Positions 46,301 to 58,262 of a DNA stretch of 64,000 nt are shown piece after piece. The notes beneath the pieces were generated by a model. The model was not told where the DNA came from. It made no database searches and saw only the letters and a list, made by a program, of their open reading frames with translations. Positions within the stretch are counted from its first letter, which is position 1; each line of letters opens with the position of its first letter. Position numbers and translations under genes: made by a program. This stretch comes from Coprinus comatus (Eukaryota; Basidiomycota; Agaricomycetes; Agaricales; Agaricaceae): contig JAWPGT010000030.1 of assembly GCA_034638255.1 (NCBI GenBank), positions 62,001 to 126,000 of the forward strand, in the 5' to 3' direction.

Positions 46301-48032
46301 GCCTGAAGCTCCGTCCATTGCTTCGGCTTTGAAGTTATGGCGAGAGAGAGAGGGAAAGGAGAAAAAAAGAGAGCGTTAAAGTTGGGAAATAAGAAAGGAA
46401 AAAAAAATCCAGTTACCTTTTCGTCTACGGCTTCTCTCATACGTTTCAATATCCAAACTATCCAATCTCGTTCGATTACTTCGGCGATCAGCCCGAATGG
46501 CCATTTACTTTTGTGGTGTGTGTGATCATTTGACTTGTCCACTAGTGTTTGAGATTGTTGTTCTTGTTCTTTTGCGCGGAGAGCTAGAAAGTATTCCAAA
46601 AAGAACGTAGTGACGAAAAGTAATCGAAGTTTATCTTTTTCCGTCACTTTTGCACGTTCCAATCTGATATCTTTGAGAAGTGTGGAAAGAAAAGCTATAT
46701 TGAAAAACAATATGTAAGACGCGTGGAATGATAAAAACTGAACGCCGCCCGCCACACAGATCGTGTACACAGGAGCAAGAAGAAGAAAAATCAGCTCACA
46801 ATTGAAACAAGCTTTCAAAAACTCGTCAGCGAGGTTTTTCAATATCACACGGGACTCCACGGAGAGGTTATCTTCACGAGAGAGTTCATCCACTGTATTT
46901 CCCCTACGAGCTTTTTGGCGCTTGGTGATATCCATCATATCACCTGCTTCTTTGCTTATCCCTTGCTGTCGGTGGAGTAGGTATTCTTTAGCTTGATGAC
47001 GGGACTCGGGATCGCCTGCGTTTGTTCTCTTTTTATTTGGATTCAGAGTTATGGATATGGTGGTACCGAATCGAGAGTGCCGAGATGGTGGATTTGAAAA
47101 GGCTTCCCGACGCAGACGGGCTTCTGAGGCAAGGAGGCGTTTGAGCTTTTCTCTAGGTTGCTAACAAATGTTGAGACAAAAATGGAACGAGGAGAGAAAG
47201 GTGAGAGAAGTACCTTGCTTGGATCAATGACCAAAGAGGCAGCAGTGACTCCACGAAAGAGAAGATAGAGGATTTCAAGAGCTACTGTGTTCCATCCATT
47301 TAACCACGGATCATTTTCGGTGTTCGCGGCGATAGTTATTATGAAGTCGATGAAGTTTGATTCTTGGAGTTGCTTGATAAGTCGTGAATGGAGTGATGTG
47401 AATTCGAGTTGTTGTGCACTGAGGTTTGTTCCTTGCCGAAGGTCCTTTACAAAGGCAAGATTTCGTATTAGGTGGAGTATGACACTGATAAGTTGACCGT
47501 CTCTTTCAGTGCGTTCTTTGACTGGTTTGGATAATGGGGGTATGATGATGTTGAATAGAGCACTCATAACTCCTGGAGCAACAAGTGCAGACTTGTAATG
47601 TAGATGGGCTTCTAGGAATTGGGTGAAATCGGCATTCTTGTCTTCCTCTTCGTCAAGCTCCTTCAACTCCTCCGCCATATCAATAGGCCAAGTCATTGCA
47701 GTGATCAAATCTACACAAGATATAGCTCTTTTATCTTCGGCAAGCCCCTTTCCAGCGGTCACGAGGAGAATAGGAATAAGGTCATTCTGGAGGAGTCTTC
47801 GTTCCCAGAAGATACGTGCTATAGTACGATCGTCATCAAGATCGTCGCGTCGCCAGAGTTTCTTGAGGTCCTTGAGACAAGCATTAGCCTGTTCACCCAT
47901 ACGGTATTCGCCCTGCTCGATACCACCCAAAGCATCGATGATACGTGTTACGACGGGTTCGAGAGTGGCTCTAGGATCATAAAAGTCATGTTCTCCGTCT
48001 TCTGTGAGGTCGATGACCTGAGAGTCGGACAT
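43357..48032 (-). CDS. TOF1: Replication fork protection protein TOF1/Timeless
   Basis: About ten exons, roughly 1,150-1,200 residues. Exon 1 (48032-47214) gives 'MSDSQVIDLTEDGEHDF...IIDALGGIE' and the N-terminal helical repeat region; next are 47160-46800, 46694-46417 and further exons down to about 44117-43357. Landmarks: 'RHSRFGTTISI', 'FNSFLSTLLKDIRLE' across intron 2, 'WIVWILKRMREAV', 'WTLEILKTAE', 'IPYLDEEHAVAATKNPNLKLLFRL' and the tail 'DDEYGDMDKFLEKEK' with basic and acidic runs. TOF1 with CSM3 travels with the replisome, stabilises stalled forks and supports checkpoint signalling. Introns between 44.7 and 45.6 kb contain GA-rich simple repeats. Some acceptor choices (near 46330) are ambiguous by a few bases. 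It is divergent from the SANT gene with 148 bp between starts. Confidence 0.9.
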
Positions 48033-48180
48033 TGTCAGAGTTAAATGAGGTAGAACGCGTGATTTGATGGACGCGACCAAGGGATAAATTAATTAGTTAT
48101 TTTATTTTCGTGGGAACAGGAAATAAATGCATATTCCTCTAACCCACCACCTGCCATCCCCACCTTTTTTTTCGTAGTCA
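48033..48180. promoter_or_regulatory. Bidirectional promoter TOF1/SANT gene
   Basis: 148 bp between the start codons, including a T-run at about 48165-48172. No recognised factor site. Confidence 0.45.
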
Positions 48181-49315
48181 ATGTTATCACCTCTTCCATG
48201 GACTCAAAGCGCGCACAGACGCAAGTCTCTTTTTCTTCCCTCATTTATTCCCGGCTCACTCATTTAATTAATCAGCCTGGAGGCGCTTGAGGCTTTCATC
48301 CAGACGCAAAAAACACTGCTTGCAACCACTTGCTCAGACATAGACAGACTGCGACAAGCTAGAACATATGCAATTTTAGATCCCGAGGTAGACTTGCATA
48401 GTCTGGTGTGTACTTTAATATTTCTTATCGTCAACTGTTTTCTTATCTGCCGTCTAGCTCGACAAGCCATCATTTCGGCTCAGTTCGTTGCCTGACTGGC
48501 TGGTCATCCCAAAAGAAATAAACTGGTCTGTTTTTGAAGGCTATGGTACGTGTCTATCTCTGCGCCACACATAATGCAAGCTAAAAACGAGTGTAGATCC
48601 TGAACCATTGCAAAAGTTTACACTAGAAACTCAGCAAGCGTTTGCTGCTCGTAATGAGCCTCAGCCGAAACAAAAATCAGCTCTTTCTGATCTACAAAAA
48701 CTAGTGAAAAATGCAAGAATTACAATTATAGATCCTGTATTGGCTGCTTTTGCCAATATGTCTGAAGCAGAGGAGAGCGAGAGTGAGGACGAAGAGGAGG
48801 TACGACGGCAGAGGGAACGAGAGAAAATCAGAGAGTTGAAGAAACGGACGATCAGGACGTGTGGGTTGAAGCTTCCTGGGCTGAGAGTGAGTGGGTCGAA
48901 TGCCGTGTTTGTACGCCATGATGTAGAGGATGAGAGTGTTGAGGTTGACATTTCGATGGCCAACGAAGACGAGCGGAAGCCGGTGATGGCAATACCGCCA
49001 CGGAATAGAAAGACGCTTCCAGAACCACCTCCGCCGGGTCGTCCCCGGAAGAAGGTGAAGAAGGAAAAGGAGGAGAAGGATAAGGATAAAGAAACGACGA
49101 CGAAGAACGGCAAGCCCAAGCCTGAGACATACAAACAGGCGTGGTCAGTGTCTGAGCAGCACCTGCTAGAACAGCTGCTTGAGGAGATACCTGAGGGAGA
49201 AAAGTACCGCTGGCAGAAGATCTCGCGTGCAATGAATGGGCGGAGAACACCGCGCCAGGTAGCCAGCCGAGTACAAAAGTATTTTGAAAAGCTCAAAAAA
49301 TATGGAATACAATAA
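48181..49315 (+). CDS. SANT/Myb domain protein, ZZZ3-like
   Basis: Four exons (48181-48224, 48276-48405, 48458-48545, 48597-49315) give 326 residues. The C-terminal 65 residues are a Myb-like domain: '[18 protein letters not shown]...[35 protein letters not shown]', closest in pattern to the Myb domain of ZZZ3 of the ATAC complex. N-terminal exons encode a helical region ('[16 protein letters not shown]'), '[18 protein letters not shown]', then acidic and basic stretches with an AT-hook-like '[11 protein letters not shown]'. Probably a chromatin or transcription protein. The start at 48181 was chosen because it alone joins exon 2 in the right phase; the nearby ATG at 48199 does not. Confidence 0.82.
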
Positions 49316-49346
49316 ATAATTATTTATATCTTGCCACATCACCATC

Positions 49347-50391
49347 ATGTCTACCCAGTTCGATCCAAACAATGCGCAGAACCTTCTCGAGGTACCCTGC
49401 CCTCATATACCCCACTGACCTCCTACTGACACACACCAGATAGAAAAACAGTCAGTAGTCCGCATCCAACAATACCCATTACCTCACCCCCCCACAGATT
49501 CGCTGTAAAGGCCGTTGAGCAGGCTCAGGTACCTCAATCTTCCTCCATCTCTCCTAATCCACGTCTCATACGACATCCCTACAGACCTACTGGAACCTCA
49601 TCGAAAAGGTTAATCCCCGCGAGCTCAAGCTTACAAAGTACCGCTTCTGTCATCTCGTCAACCGACAGTTGACTGACGTGTCACTTCTTTTCCCCAGGTT
49701 GGACGATGAGATCTACGATCACACTATGACCACCTTCCCAGAGTTTGCAGAAGCTCCTCATTCCAAGTTGGTCAAGCTAGATGAAGAATGGATGAAGAGT
49801 GCTGATGGAAAGAAACGTTGGAGGGAATTCATCGAGCAGTGAGTTTTCGCTTTTTCGTCAATCACTACATCCTTTTATCGTTTGTGTGTGAAATTCTTCC
49901 TCTTGGCTCGTGAAGGTACAAGGAAAAAATTAAGGATTATAATTTTGGTTCACTCATTCGTACTGATGCTAATGAGGAATATGGTGAACTCAATACCATC
50001 TTTGGTGAGTTTTACCTCCTTTTCTTGTTTATTAAGATCTCCTTTCTTAATATCTCTTTCCTTTTGCTTTCAGTTACACGGATACAGGTACGATATAAAA
50101 ATAAGTGATCAACGTAACATTAACTTAATTTCTGTTATCGTGTGATGTTTTTCAAAAGTTTTACGCTATCGAGGTAAGACACTTTCCAAAAAATCTATCT
50201 AATCTTCCCCACATTCGACCCTGATTTAATCAACCCTTTCTTTTTTGTTTAACTTTAACAAGATTGCTCGTAACCGTCTTGGATTAAACGACAAAGCACA
50301 CGAACTCGCCAAGCTTGAAGCTGAGAAGGAAAAGGAAAAGGCAGCAAAGGAAAAGGAGAGGGCTGAGAAAGCAAAGAAGCGCAAGCATTGA
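49347..50391 (+). CDS. PBDC1/Ypl225w family protein (eEF1A cotranslational chaperone)
   Basis: Nine exons (49347-49391, 49440-49450, 49498-49528, 49585-49637, 49698-49838, 49916-50004, 50074-50087, 50159-50173, 50263-50391) give 175 residues. Blocks 'FAVKAVEQAQTYWNLIEKVNP.ELKLTKLDDEIYDH', 'FPEFAE', 'WREFIEQYKEKIKDYNFGSLIRTDA', 'VTRIQFYAIEIARNRLGLND' follow the family, ending in a Lys/Glu coiled tail. Ypl225w in yeast binds nascent eEF1A and helps its GTP-dependent folding. Three exons are tiny (11, 14 and 15 nt), which would be easily missed by gene finders. Confidence 0.9.
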
Positions 50392-50655
50392 TTTTAACCC
50401 CCCTCCCACCTTTGGACATGTATTGAATTATATATTTACAAAAAGTCGTATGGGATTATCAGCGAAGGAATGGAAAAATTGTCATGGGTATGGCCCGTTG
50501 TGTGTACAAGGTGTAAAAAAAAAAAAGAAAGGAGAAAAGAAAAATCATAGGTGTACAATTTATCTTGGGGGTGAACAACTGAAGAGAGAGGGGATATGTG
50601 AGGGAGGAGTACACGTCGTCGCCGTTGTCGTCATTGTTCGTTGTCATTGTCGTTG

Positions 50656-51587
50656 TTAGGTATCATATTCGATCATGCGGTGGTTAAGTTCTGCCACGTT
50701 GACAGATAGACCAGCTCCAGATTCAGCTGCGCCTATCCAGATAATGATTGCGGCAATAGTGGCTATGTTTGTTTCATTTCAGGGTCAGCTTTTTAAGCGA
50801 ATGTTTTGTAGAGAGAGATTACACAACACTTACAAAATGTTCCTGTTAAGAATGCTAGTACGGTTGAGAATGTGGATGCTGCACACCATAATGTTTTGGC
50901 ATCACATTCGTATGCTGTTTGTGTGGCTAGCATTATTCCGATTACTGTGAAGAATGAGTTGTTTTTTTTTTTTTAGTATGTGAATGTTTTTGAGGTAAAT
51001 GGAAACGAGGTTTTTTTTTTTTTTTTTTTTTTTTACTTACCAGGCCAATTATACTGAAAACAGTGAATGAAACGAAATGAGAACGAGATCTTGTGAGAGT
51101 ATGTATCCATAATGGTTTATTATTGTATCGGATGCTGAAAATAAGAAAACATAAATATAAATAAGTAGTTTGTTTCTGTTTCAGATTTCTCCAAATCTCA
51201 GAGACTCGAATTCGAAATAATGACAAGAAGAGAAAGAGAAAGAAAAAAGATAAAAGACATACAGGACACCTATCCAAACCCATGTCAGAATAGACAAAAA
51301 TGCCGCGATTTTACCAAAAATATCTATGACACAAAACGGATCATTGACGGATATATTCGAGTGTTAACATCAGCAGAAAAAAAGAGAAGATAGAAGACAG
51401 GACATACATAGATATGGTGACCGGCCATCAATATAACTAGCCATTATTCCGAATAATGTTTCAAGAAGCGCGGTAAAGAGGGCAGCACCTATTATAGGGT
51501 AACAAAGGCAACAAACATGTGTTTCACTCCTACTGTGAAATAAAATAGGTAAAACTTACAATAGAAAGGGGTACGTCTGAGCCACAT
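50656..51587 (-). CDS. MARVEL-like four-span membrane protein
   Basis: Six exons from ATG 51587 to TAA 50656. Exon 1 (51587-51560) encodes 'MWLRRTPFY'; then 'CAALFTALLETLFGIMASYID', 'IFGKIAAFLSILTWVWIGVL', 'FVSFTVFSIIGLVIGIMLATQ' and 'ATIAAIIIWIGAAE', four hydrophobic segments with short loops, plus 'AYECDAKTLWCAASTFSTVLAFLTG'. The layout matches fungal MARVEL-domain proteins, which shape membrane subdomains or trafficking. About 170 residues. An intron contains a 22-base T-run (51011-51034). Confidence 0.78.
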
Positions 51588-51955
51588 TTTTTTTTGAAGG
51601 TGAGGAAGGGGGAAGGGGGAGGAAAGTGGAAGAGAAATGAAGGTTGGACGGGTCTTGTATGGTTTTCTATTCAGGCTTGGCGGTTTCAGGGTCATATATC
51701 AATGTGTGTATGACCTGTTGGGGGGCACTGCTTCGTAAAAGTGGTGGGCTTCGATTATTATGCTCATCCCAATGATTCCATTACTGCGGGAGAACGTCAC
51801 GAAATGATCTTAAAAAAAAGTTTCCACAGTGGCAGCGTCACTTGGCAACACAGCTGTCCTGTCCCCGGTTCCTGTTACACGATTAATTGCTCCTTTAACC
51901 TACCACAGTGACGCACCACACTTATTTTCTACACATACACACTTACGCATGCACT
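51588..51955. other. Divergent intergenic region
   Basis: Probable promoters of the MARVEL-like gene (minus) and the next gene (plus). Nothing else recognised. Confidence 0.35.
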
Positions 51956-52745
51956 ATGCCAAAAGCCTCTAACTCAGAGATAGAGGAATACAATGATCTC
52001 ATGCGAGCTCTTAAAACAGGAGAACTACAGGATCTTACTAGTCTACTCATACAGCATATCCACGAGGATACAAAGGCCAAATTAGTACGAACTCAGGCCC
52101 AGGCTCACAATCGAGACTACCAAACACGTTGGCCGCTTCTTGATGCACCTCCGGGAGAATGGGAACTTGAAGACGAAATAGGTGTAATGATCCGAAGACA
52201 GATTGATATTACACGAGGTCCTACCAACAGCAATAGACCTGTCTCATCCTTCTCTGATTCAGAATTCGAGTTGAATGACTTGGACTTGGACTTGGACTCG
52301 GACTCGGAGGATGAGAATTATATTGAGGAAATGAAAAAAGTGGTAACACCGATGGTGATTGAGTTTATGGAGAGGATATTTGAACTCATTGAAGCACATG
52401 TTGTTCGTCGTACGCAGAGCGTGGCAAATAAAATAAATCCACTTGGATGGCATGATTTGGCGAATATGATGAGTTCACCTATGGCTATTGATTTTGTGGA
52501 ATTACAGTGAGTTTCTACTGGTCGGTATTTTATGAGCGCCTTTTTAATTGATTTTGTGATTAGATTGATGGAGACATTTGTTAACCGTATGGAAGACATC
52601 CTCGGGACTCCTGTCGAGAAAGATCCGTTTGAGCCATGTCCTCGGCGAGGTTTGTGTGTCTTGTTAATTGTTGCTATGTCCACTTAACAGTTTACTGGCA
52701 GCAATTGAACGCCGTCGATATATTGAGCGTAATTTAGACGTGTAG
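51956..52745 (+). CDS. Hypothetical protein, possibly Rrn9-like (RNA polymerase I upstream activating factor)
   Basis: Three exons (51956-52506, 52564-52649, 52702-52745) give 226 residues. An N-terminal helical segment is followed by 'RWPLLDAPPGEWELEDEIGVMIRRQ', an acidic run 'DLDLDLDSDSEDE', then 'VANKINPLGWHDLANMM' and a helical end with 'MEDILG'. The pairing of 'W.LEDEI' with 'PLGW.D' resembles what I recall of basidiomycete Rrn9-like proteins, a weak resemblance. Without a search the function is open. The start at 51956 is preferred over the in-frame ATG at 51908 for its more compact leader. Confidence 0.6.
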
Positions 52746-52821
52746 TAGACTAAACAGACCGTGAGAATTTAATCTTGTTGGGACATCCTCAAGACTTCCA
52801 CCACCATCGTCGTCGGCGACG

Positions 52822-55389
52822 ATGGCAACATCGCCTGCCCATCGTTCGACACGTTCAATGAGCTCACCAAACAATTTGCAGAACTCTTCTCCAAGCCCAA
52901 GAGCCCGTCGCTTGACTTCTCCATCACAAACTGGATTGAACGTTGTGCGTATTGACCCTTAGTTCCTATCATTATTGAAATGTTCACCATCGTACGTCTT
53001 CATCTAGCCCGAGGGTGGTCTTCCACAGCATTTCTCTCGGCCCCCGTCCCCGTTGCGGAATGGGTTTATTCCGGATACGTCAACCGGCATTGACCCCGAA
53101 GACGACTCTGATGAAGATGAAGATGACGATGATGATCATGAACGTTGGGTTGACCGTTCTCCATCCCCATCTTCATCTGTTTCCCAACTAGCAGCCAGTT
53201 TTGCTCAACGTGTTGGATCCTTTGTTGATGGAATCAAATCGAAATCACCACATATGCCTACCGATGCTGAACTTGAAGCAGAGGCACAAAGAGAACGCGA
53301 TCGTAGTAGAAGAGAGGCAGAGGCAATTCTCACCAGGGAAGCTGAGCAACGCCGATTAGTTGAAGAACGCGTGTTGTCCATGCTTGAAAGTACAAAATCT
53401 CTTCCACCACCCCCTTCTCATACCCCCAACATGTCAAATCCTACATCTCCTGCTAGTTCACAGAAGGAAAAGGAGAAGGGTTGGTGGTCTGCTGCAAAGA
53501 ACAGGCTCACTCCTACAAAAGACAAGGAATCTCTCACACCAGCACAGCAGGTCATACACGACGCCAAGGCACGAGAGAAGGATCAGAAGAAGAGTGGTAA
53601 AGGAAAGGAAAAGGTGTCGGACTGGTCTGCCAACCCTCAGGGAAAATATACCGATTCAGTATTGGGGAACCTGAATATACCACCAGTATCACCTCAACGT
53701 CGTCCTGTCCCTGGATCGCCAGCTTCTCCTACACCCTCCCGACCGAGTTTATCCAACATGGCTCCGAATTTGACCCCTTCCCCTATGAGATCTGTTGATA
53801 ACTTGTCTACCTCACCTTCTCGTGAGGCCCCTCCCTTGTACGCTCAGTTTAATGCGCAGGGTGCTCTCGATGTTCCAGGAACCCTTCTGGTGATTGCAAA
53901 ACGATTCGAAAAGCTTGAGAAATGGACTGTGGGTCATGTTCGTGCTCTTGAGGAACGCATGAACGATGTTGAGCACTGGCTTGTGGATAAGGAAGCGAAG
54001 GAAAAGGAGGAGAAAGGATCAACTGCTAGCAATATTAATGCTAGTCAAGAACTCAACGAAATCCGAGAAGAAATCGGCGAATTGCAGGGGCGAGTTGGAG
54101 AGTTGGGAAGAGAGATGGCGAAGATGGTTACATCCCCTGCTAACTTGTTATCTGGTCCTTCTCGCCAGTCACCGATGATAAACTCCGTATCACCGACAAA
54201 CTCGCTGATTGCAACCCCTCATAGTCCATCAGGTTCTGCCAGTAATACACCACAACATTCACGCCTGGTGTCCGTCACTGCCAGGGAATCAACCAGTCCT
54301 CCCATGGCTTCTTCATCGAAGAACTCGGGTACCCGCCTACCATACCCTACTGGAGACTATGCATCCCCACCCAACGCGTTCTCTCCTCCGAGTTCTCCTC
54401 CCACGACCAAGACTCGACCAATCTCAATTTCTAATTCTAGTTTATCTAATACCCAGAATCTATCTGCTTCTTTTTCGAACTCTCCATCTTTGTCTACACC
54501 CTCTATCTCTAACCTTCGTACTGTTTCTCCAACTTCGACTTCTTCGCTTCGCGCAATATCACCATCTGCATCCATTACTAGCCTCTCCAAATCTTCCAGT
54601 CCAAACCTTCCTACGCCAAAGATTGATAATAAACGACAATCTAGTGTTAGTCCTACGCCAAGGAAACGTTATACAGTTGCTCTTGGTGAACCAATTCGTT
54701 CTCAATCTCCAGTCGAAGAAGAAACTACACCGCTTGCTCATTCAAAGAGGAATGGTGGTACACCTATTTCATTCCATAAACCACAAACTTCAATCGGTAC
54801 CGCCATGTTCTCTACTTCTCCTCTTCCTGGTCCTGTTGGTATTGGCGGTGGTAGTAATGGTGGTGCAGATAGTGCAAGTGACGATGATGGGTTCCAAGAT
54901 GAAACGATTGGCAAATCCTCCGCAAGGCTTGTTTCCAGGGTCGATAATCATCATCATTCCCACTCCATCACCAGTACTTCCGACAAAAGTGACATTTTCT
55001 CGAGTACAAACGCGAAGTCCAACGTCGATAATCGGCCACCGAGAAGACCAAGACCACAATCGACATATACCTTTGGTTCTAGTGCCAATTTCACTTTCCC
55101 ACCCTCCTCCCAACAACAACAATCACAACAACCCCCTCCACAAGCTTCAGTTCAACCTCTACGACCTCGTTTACGATCTAAATCAACAGATAGGTTTGGC
55201 TCAACGGATAGTTTGAGTAGTGTGAGTTCTGTTTCATCTACCAATTCATCTACCGGAAAATTTGTGGATCCACTGGCTTTGCGAAAACAAGAGAGAGATC
55301 AGAATAAGATTCCACGCGTCGCAAATCCGAAAGGGAAAGGAAAGGTCGCTGTTGGTCAACTGGTTGCTTTCTTCGATGGTGATAAATAG
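52822..55389 (+). CDS. Long disordered Ser/Pro-rich protein with a central coiled coil, function unknown
   Basis: Two exons (52822-52944, 53008-55389) give 834 residues. The N-terminus is Ser/Pro/Arg-rich, then comes an acidic run 'DDSDEDEDDDDDHE', 'FAQRVGSFVDGIKSK' and a charged helix ('LEAEAQRERDRSRREAEAILTREAEQRR'). A folded-looking centre ('YAQFNAQGALDVPGTLLVIAKRFEKLEKWTVGHVRALEERM') leads into a coiled coil ('INASQELNEIREEIGELQGRVGELGREM'). The last about 400 residues are Ser/Pro/Thr-rich with many SP sites, so phosphorylation control is likely. It resembles cytoskeletal or polarity scaffolds in style only. No frame break. Confidence 0.8.
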
Positions 55390-55741
55390 TTCAAAGTTGT
55401 GTGTCGAACGAGGGTTGTATAATAATACATATATGTTCTACTTGGAATCATTCCTCCTTTACTTATTTTTTTTATTCTTCTGTTTGTGTCTGATGATTGG
55501 TGTAGTAAAATTGGTATGCTTGATTTTATGACATGAATCAGTGAGGTTTCATGAGAAATGGCAAAACTAATGTCCAGTTTTATGAATTATTATACAGGGT
55601 GTAGAAAAATTAAATACAACTGTAGTGGATTGAACCCAGACCTCTTAGATAATTACCATCATTACAAGTGATCGACTAGTTACACTAGGATGAAAAATTT
55701 ACCATTTAAACAGTAGCCATAGTTTACCTTATACAAATATA
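55390..55741. other. 3' flank, start of transposon-rich area
   Basis: AT-rich sequence with no gene. The character of the DNA changes here: GC content falls and repeats begin. Confidence 0.4.
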
Positions 55742-56132
55742 TGCAGTGTTTATGTTATATCTCACTTATTTCTCAGTTATTCCTTCCTGTCTCACATGTA
55801 TCACGCACAGCCTACAACCTGTACATTGTAGTTGTATAAATACATGGACAGCGACAGAGATTAAGCTTCAGCTTAATACTCTTGTTCAGTTCTCTCTCTA
55901 TCTTGCTCATTGTCCTCTGCCTGATAAAACTAAAGAACTCGGAGTCAGCTCTAACTCTTATACGAATGGCTTATTAGTAAGGAACACCTGTGATCTACAG
56001 TCTGAGTACTGTGGAGGTCATCCCCTGAAAGTAGTCTCAGTAAGAGTAGACATTCTCTTCCTACGAGCATCTTGAAGAGATCCATCGTAACATCGTCTAT
56101 ACCGAAACAGAGGTATAGGCAAGATTATAACA
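55742..56132 (-). repeat. LTR-like repeat arm, left copy
   Basis: Begins TGCAGTGTTT and ends TTATAACA, so it has TG...CA ends. Its reverse complement matches 56723-57080 over about 350 bp, with clear blocks such as 'GAGACTACTTTCAGGGGA.GACCTCCACAGTACTCAGAC' and 'GTATTAAGCTGAAGCTTAATCTCT'. An internal HindIII-like palindrome AAGCTTCAGCTT is shared. Likely a solo LTR. Confidence 0.65.
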
Positions 56133-56722
56133 GTTATTTTCCTTCATTCCTTTATTATTATACTTATCTTGTTATCCTCTACAATCTCTTATACTTATAT
56201 CTAAAAACTTGTTTTAGTATTTAATAGAGAATATATAACTTAGAGTTATATATACTATATATGAAAAAAAACATCTTGTAGCTAAAGACATAGAGTACTA
56301 TTATTACTGAGAAGTTCAGAATTACCACCAGTTTAGAATTCCTATTTTTCTCTTTGTTTGGGGGTAAATGTAGATCTGAAAACTTATATGCTTCTTATTT
56401 ATATTATTCTGAAAACTATTATATAATCTTTTATAAGAAAAAAAGTGTTTTTTGAAGAAATTTTTTGGGAGGGTTATCATACTGATAGGCACCAAAAGTG
56501 ATGTCACTTACATAATAATCATGTTGTATGTTGAATGTCATATTATGTTACTGGTAAAAATATACTTATATTTTACCCTTTCTAACTTGTTGAAGTGATT
56601 ACTAATTAAGCTGCTTACCAAGCACTTACATAGCCACTCACTAAGTGCTGATATAGATACTTATATATAGCACTTATTATATATTATTGAATAATCTCTC
56701 AATGTTTATTACTAAGTAGATT
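56133..56722. other. AT-rich spacer between the inverted LTR-like arms
   Basis: Very AT-rich, with many TATATA runs and no gene. The motif 'CACCAAAAGTGATGT' at about 56489 recurs at about 57512. Confidence 0.4.
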
Positions 56723-57080
56723 TGTTATGATCCTTGCCTATACCTCCGTTTCAGTATAGATGATGCTACGATAGACCTCTTCAAGGTGCTCGTAGGAGGA
56801 GAACATCTACTCTTACTGAGACTACTTTCAGGGGACGACCTCCACAGTACTCAGACTGTAGATCACAGGTGTTCCTTACTAGTAAGCTGTTTGTACAGGA
56901 GTTAGAGCTGACTCCAAGTTCTAGGGTTATCAAGGTAAAGGCAGAACGATGATAGCAAGTAGAACAGGGGGAACAAGATGTTAGAGTATTAAGCTGAAGC
57001 TTAATCTCTATTGCTGTCCATGTATTTATACAACTATGAGTACAGGTTGTAGGCTATGCTTGATACATGTGAGACAGGAG
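56723..57080 (+). repeat. LTR-like repeat arm, right copy (inverted)
   Basis: Starts TGTTATGATCCTTGCC and is the inverted counterpart of the arm at 55742-56132; its far end lacks the last about 40 bp. The two arms face opposite directions, so they are not the two LTRs of one element but two insertions or a rearranged pair. Confidence 0.65.
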
Positions 57081-57654
57081 AGTGAAACTATCTACAGCTG
57101 AAACAGTGAGTAAAACAATAAGTGGAAGTCTATAGAAAGTACTAGTCTGAGGCTATATGAAACACTAGTCTAAGGCTATGTAAAACAGATAGAAGAGAAA
57201 GTACACTATCATCTATCATTAGTACTAATAATTAGTCGTGATAAATATGAAACCATAACAAGATTAGTGTTTCACCTTTACTTGGAGTCACCATGTTAAA
57301 ACAAGAGCATAGCATGTATGCTAAGGTAGGTATGACTTAGACTTACTGAGGGTGGTTATTGAGGTAATAAAGAACTTAAGTATATAATGCAACTACTACA
57401 AGGTTTATATATGTTAATGCAATGGTCCATGTGAGAATATATTGAGTCACATGTTCATCTAGCATGATGCCATTTGAGAATGTCATAGAAGAACTAATAA
57501 TAGTTCAATACACCAAAAGTGATGTTATGTCGCAAATGTTCTCATGGACAATCATTGATGCATTGCTCTCCCGCAACTTCAGGAGATAGACAACAAAGTT
57601 GAATACATATGGAGTATATTCTACTACAAGATTACCTATAGAATATAATATTAA

Positions 57655-58262
57655 AATTGTATATGACCACCCTGTGCAGCCAAAACAGCCTTGACACAGT
57701 CTGGCATTGTTCCAATGAAATGGTCAACCTGGTCAATTGGTAGCAAGTCCCATGCAGCATGGACTACCAACTTTAATTTATCCACAGTGTTTGGTTGATA
57801 TTAAAGATAGTGTAGAGATATTTTGAAGATATGCCAGATAGGCTCAATGGAATTTAAATTGGGAGATGATGGAGGATGATATGTAAGCAGGATATTTTTA
57901 GCTGCAAACCACTTCTTTGACATTTTGCTGATATGGCTTGGGGCATTATCCTGTTGAAATTTGACATGGCCCTGGAGTTCATTCATCCGTTTGTAGAAAT
58001 CAAAAAGATATGGTTCAAGAACTTGTTCTTGGTACCTTTTAGATATCATTCCTCCACCATGTCCTCCTGGATAGTCCAACACAACCAAAGGCCCCTTCCA
58101 ACCCTCTATGATACACCCCCACACTATAACTTGTATGCTTGATTGCTTGAAGGTTGGGACAAGACATTCTTCAAGAAAGGCTTCATTGGGATGACGGGTT
58201 ACAAAAATATGGCCTCAATAATCATCAAGACAAATATAGCACTCATCAGAATAGATGACATG
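57655..58262 (-). pseudogene. Tc1/mariner transposase relic
   Basis: Minus-strand reading shows the catalytic core of a DDE transposase: 'IYSDECYI' (first Asp), 'VWGCIIEGWKGPLVVLDYPGG', 'QQDNAPSH' (second Asp) and 'HPPSSPNLNSIEPIWH' (final Glu). Stops interrupt it near 58215 and at about 57801, after which the usual tail ('LLPIDQVDHFIGTMPDCVKAVLAAQGGHI') continues in the same frame. The N-terminal DNA-binding part was not found. It acts as a dead copy. Confidence 0.8.

Noticed and set aside
48661..49296. Long minus-strand open frame opposite the SANT gene
   Set aside because: It is the mirror of a well-supported exon; composition is Ser/Phe runs opposite Lys/Glu codons, with no family features.
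54209..55216. 335-residue open frame in another plus frame inside the disordered protein gene
   Set aside because: It overlaps a single long exon whose reading frame has consistent Ser/Pro-rich protein composition; the alternative is Leu/His-rich shadow coding caused by CT-rich codons.
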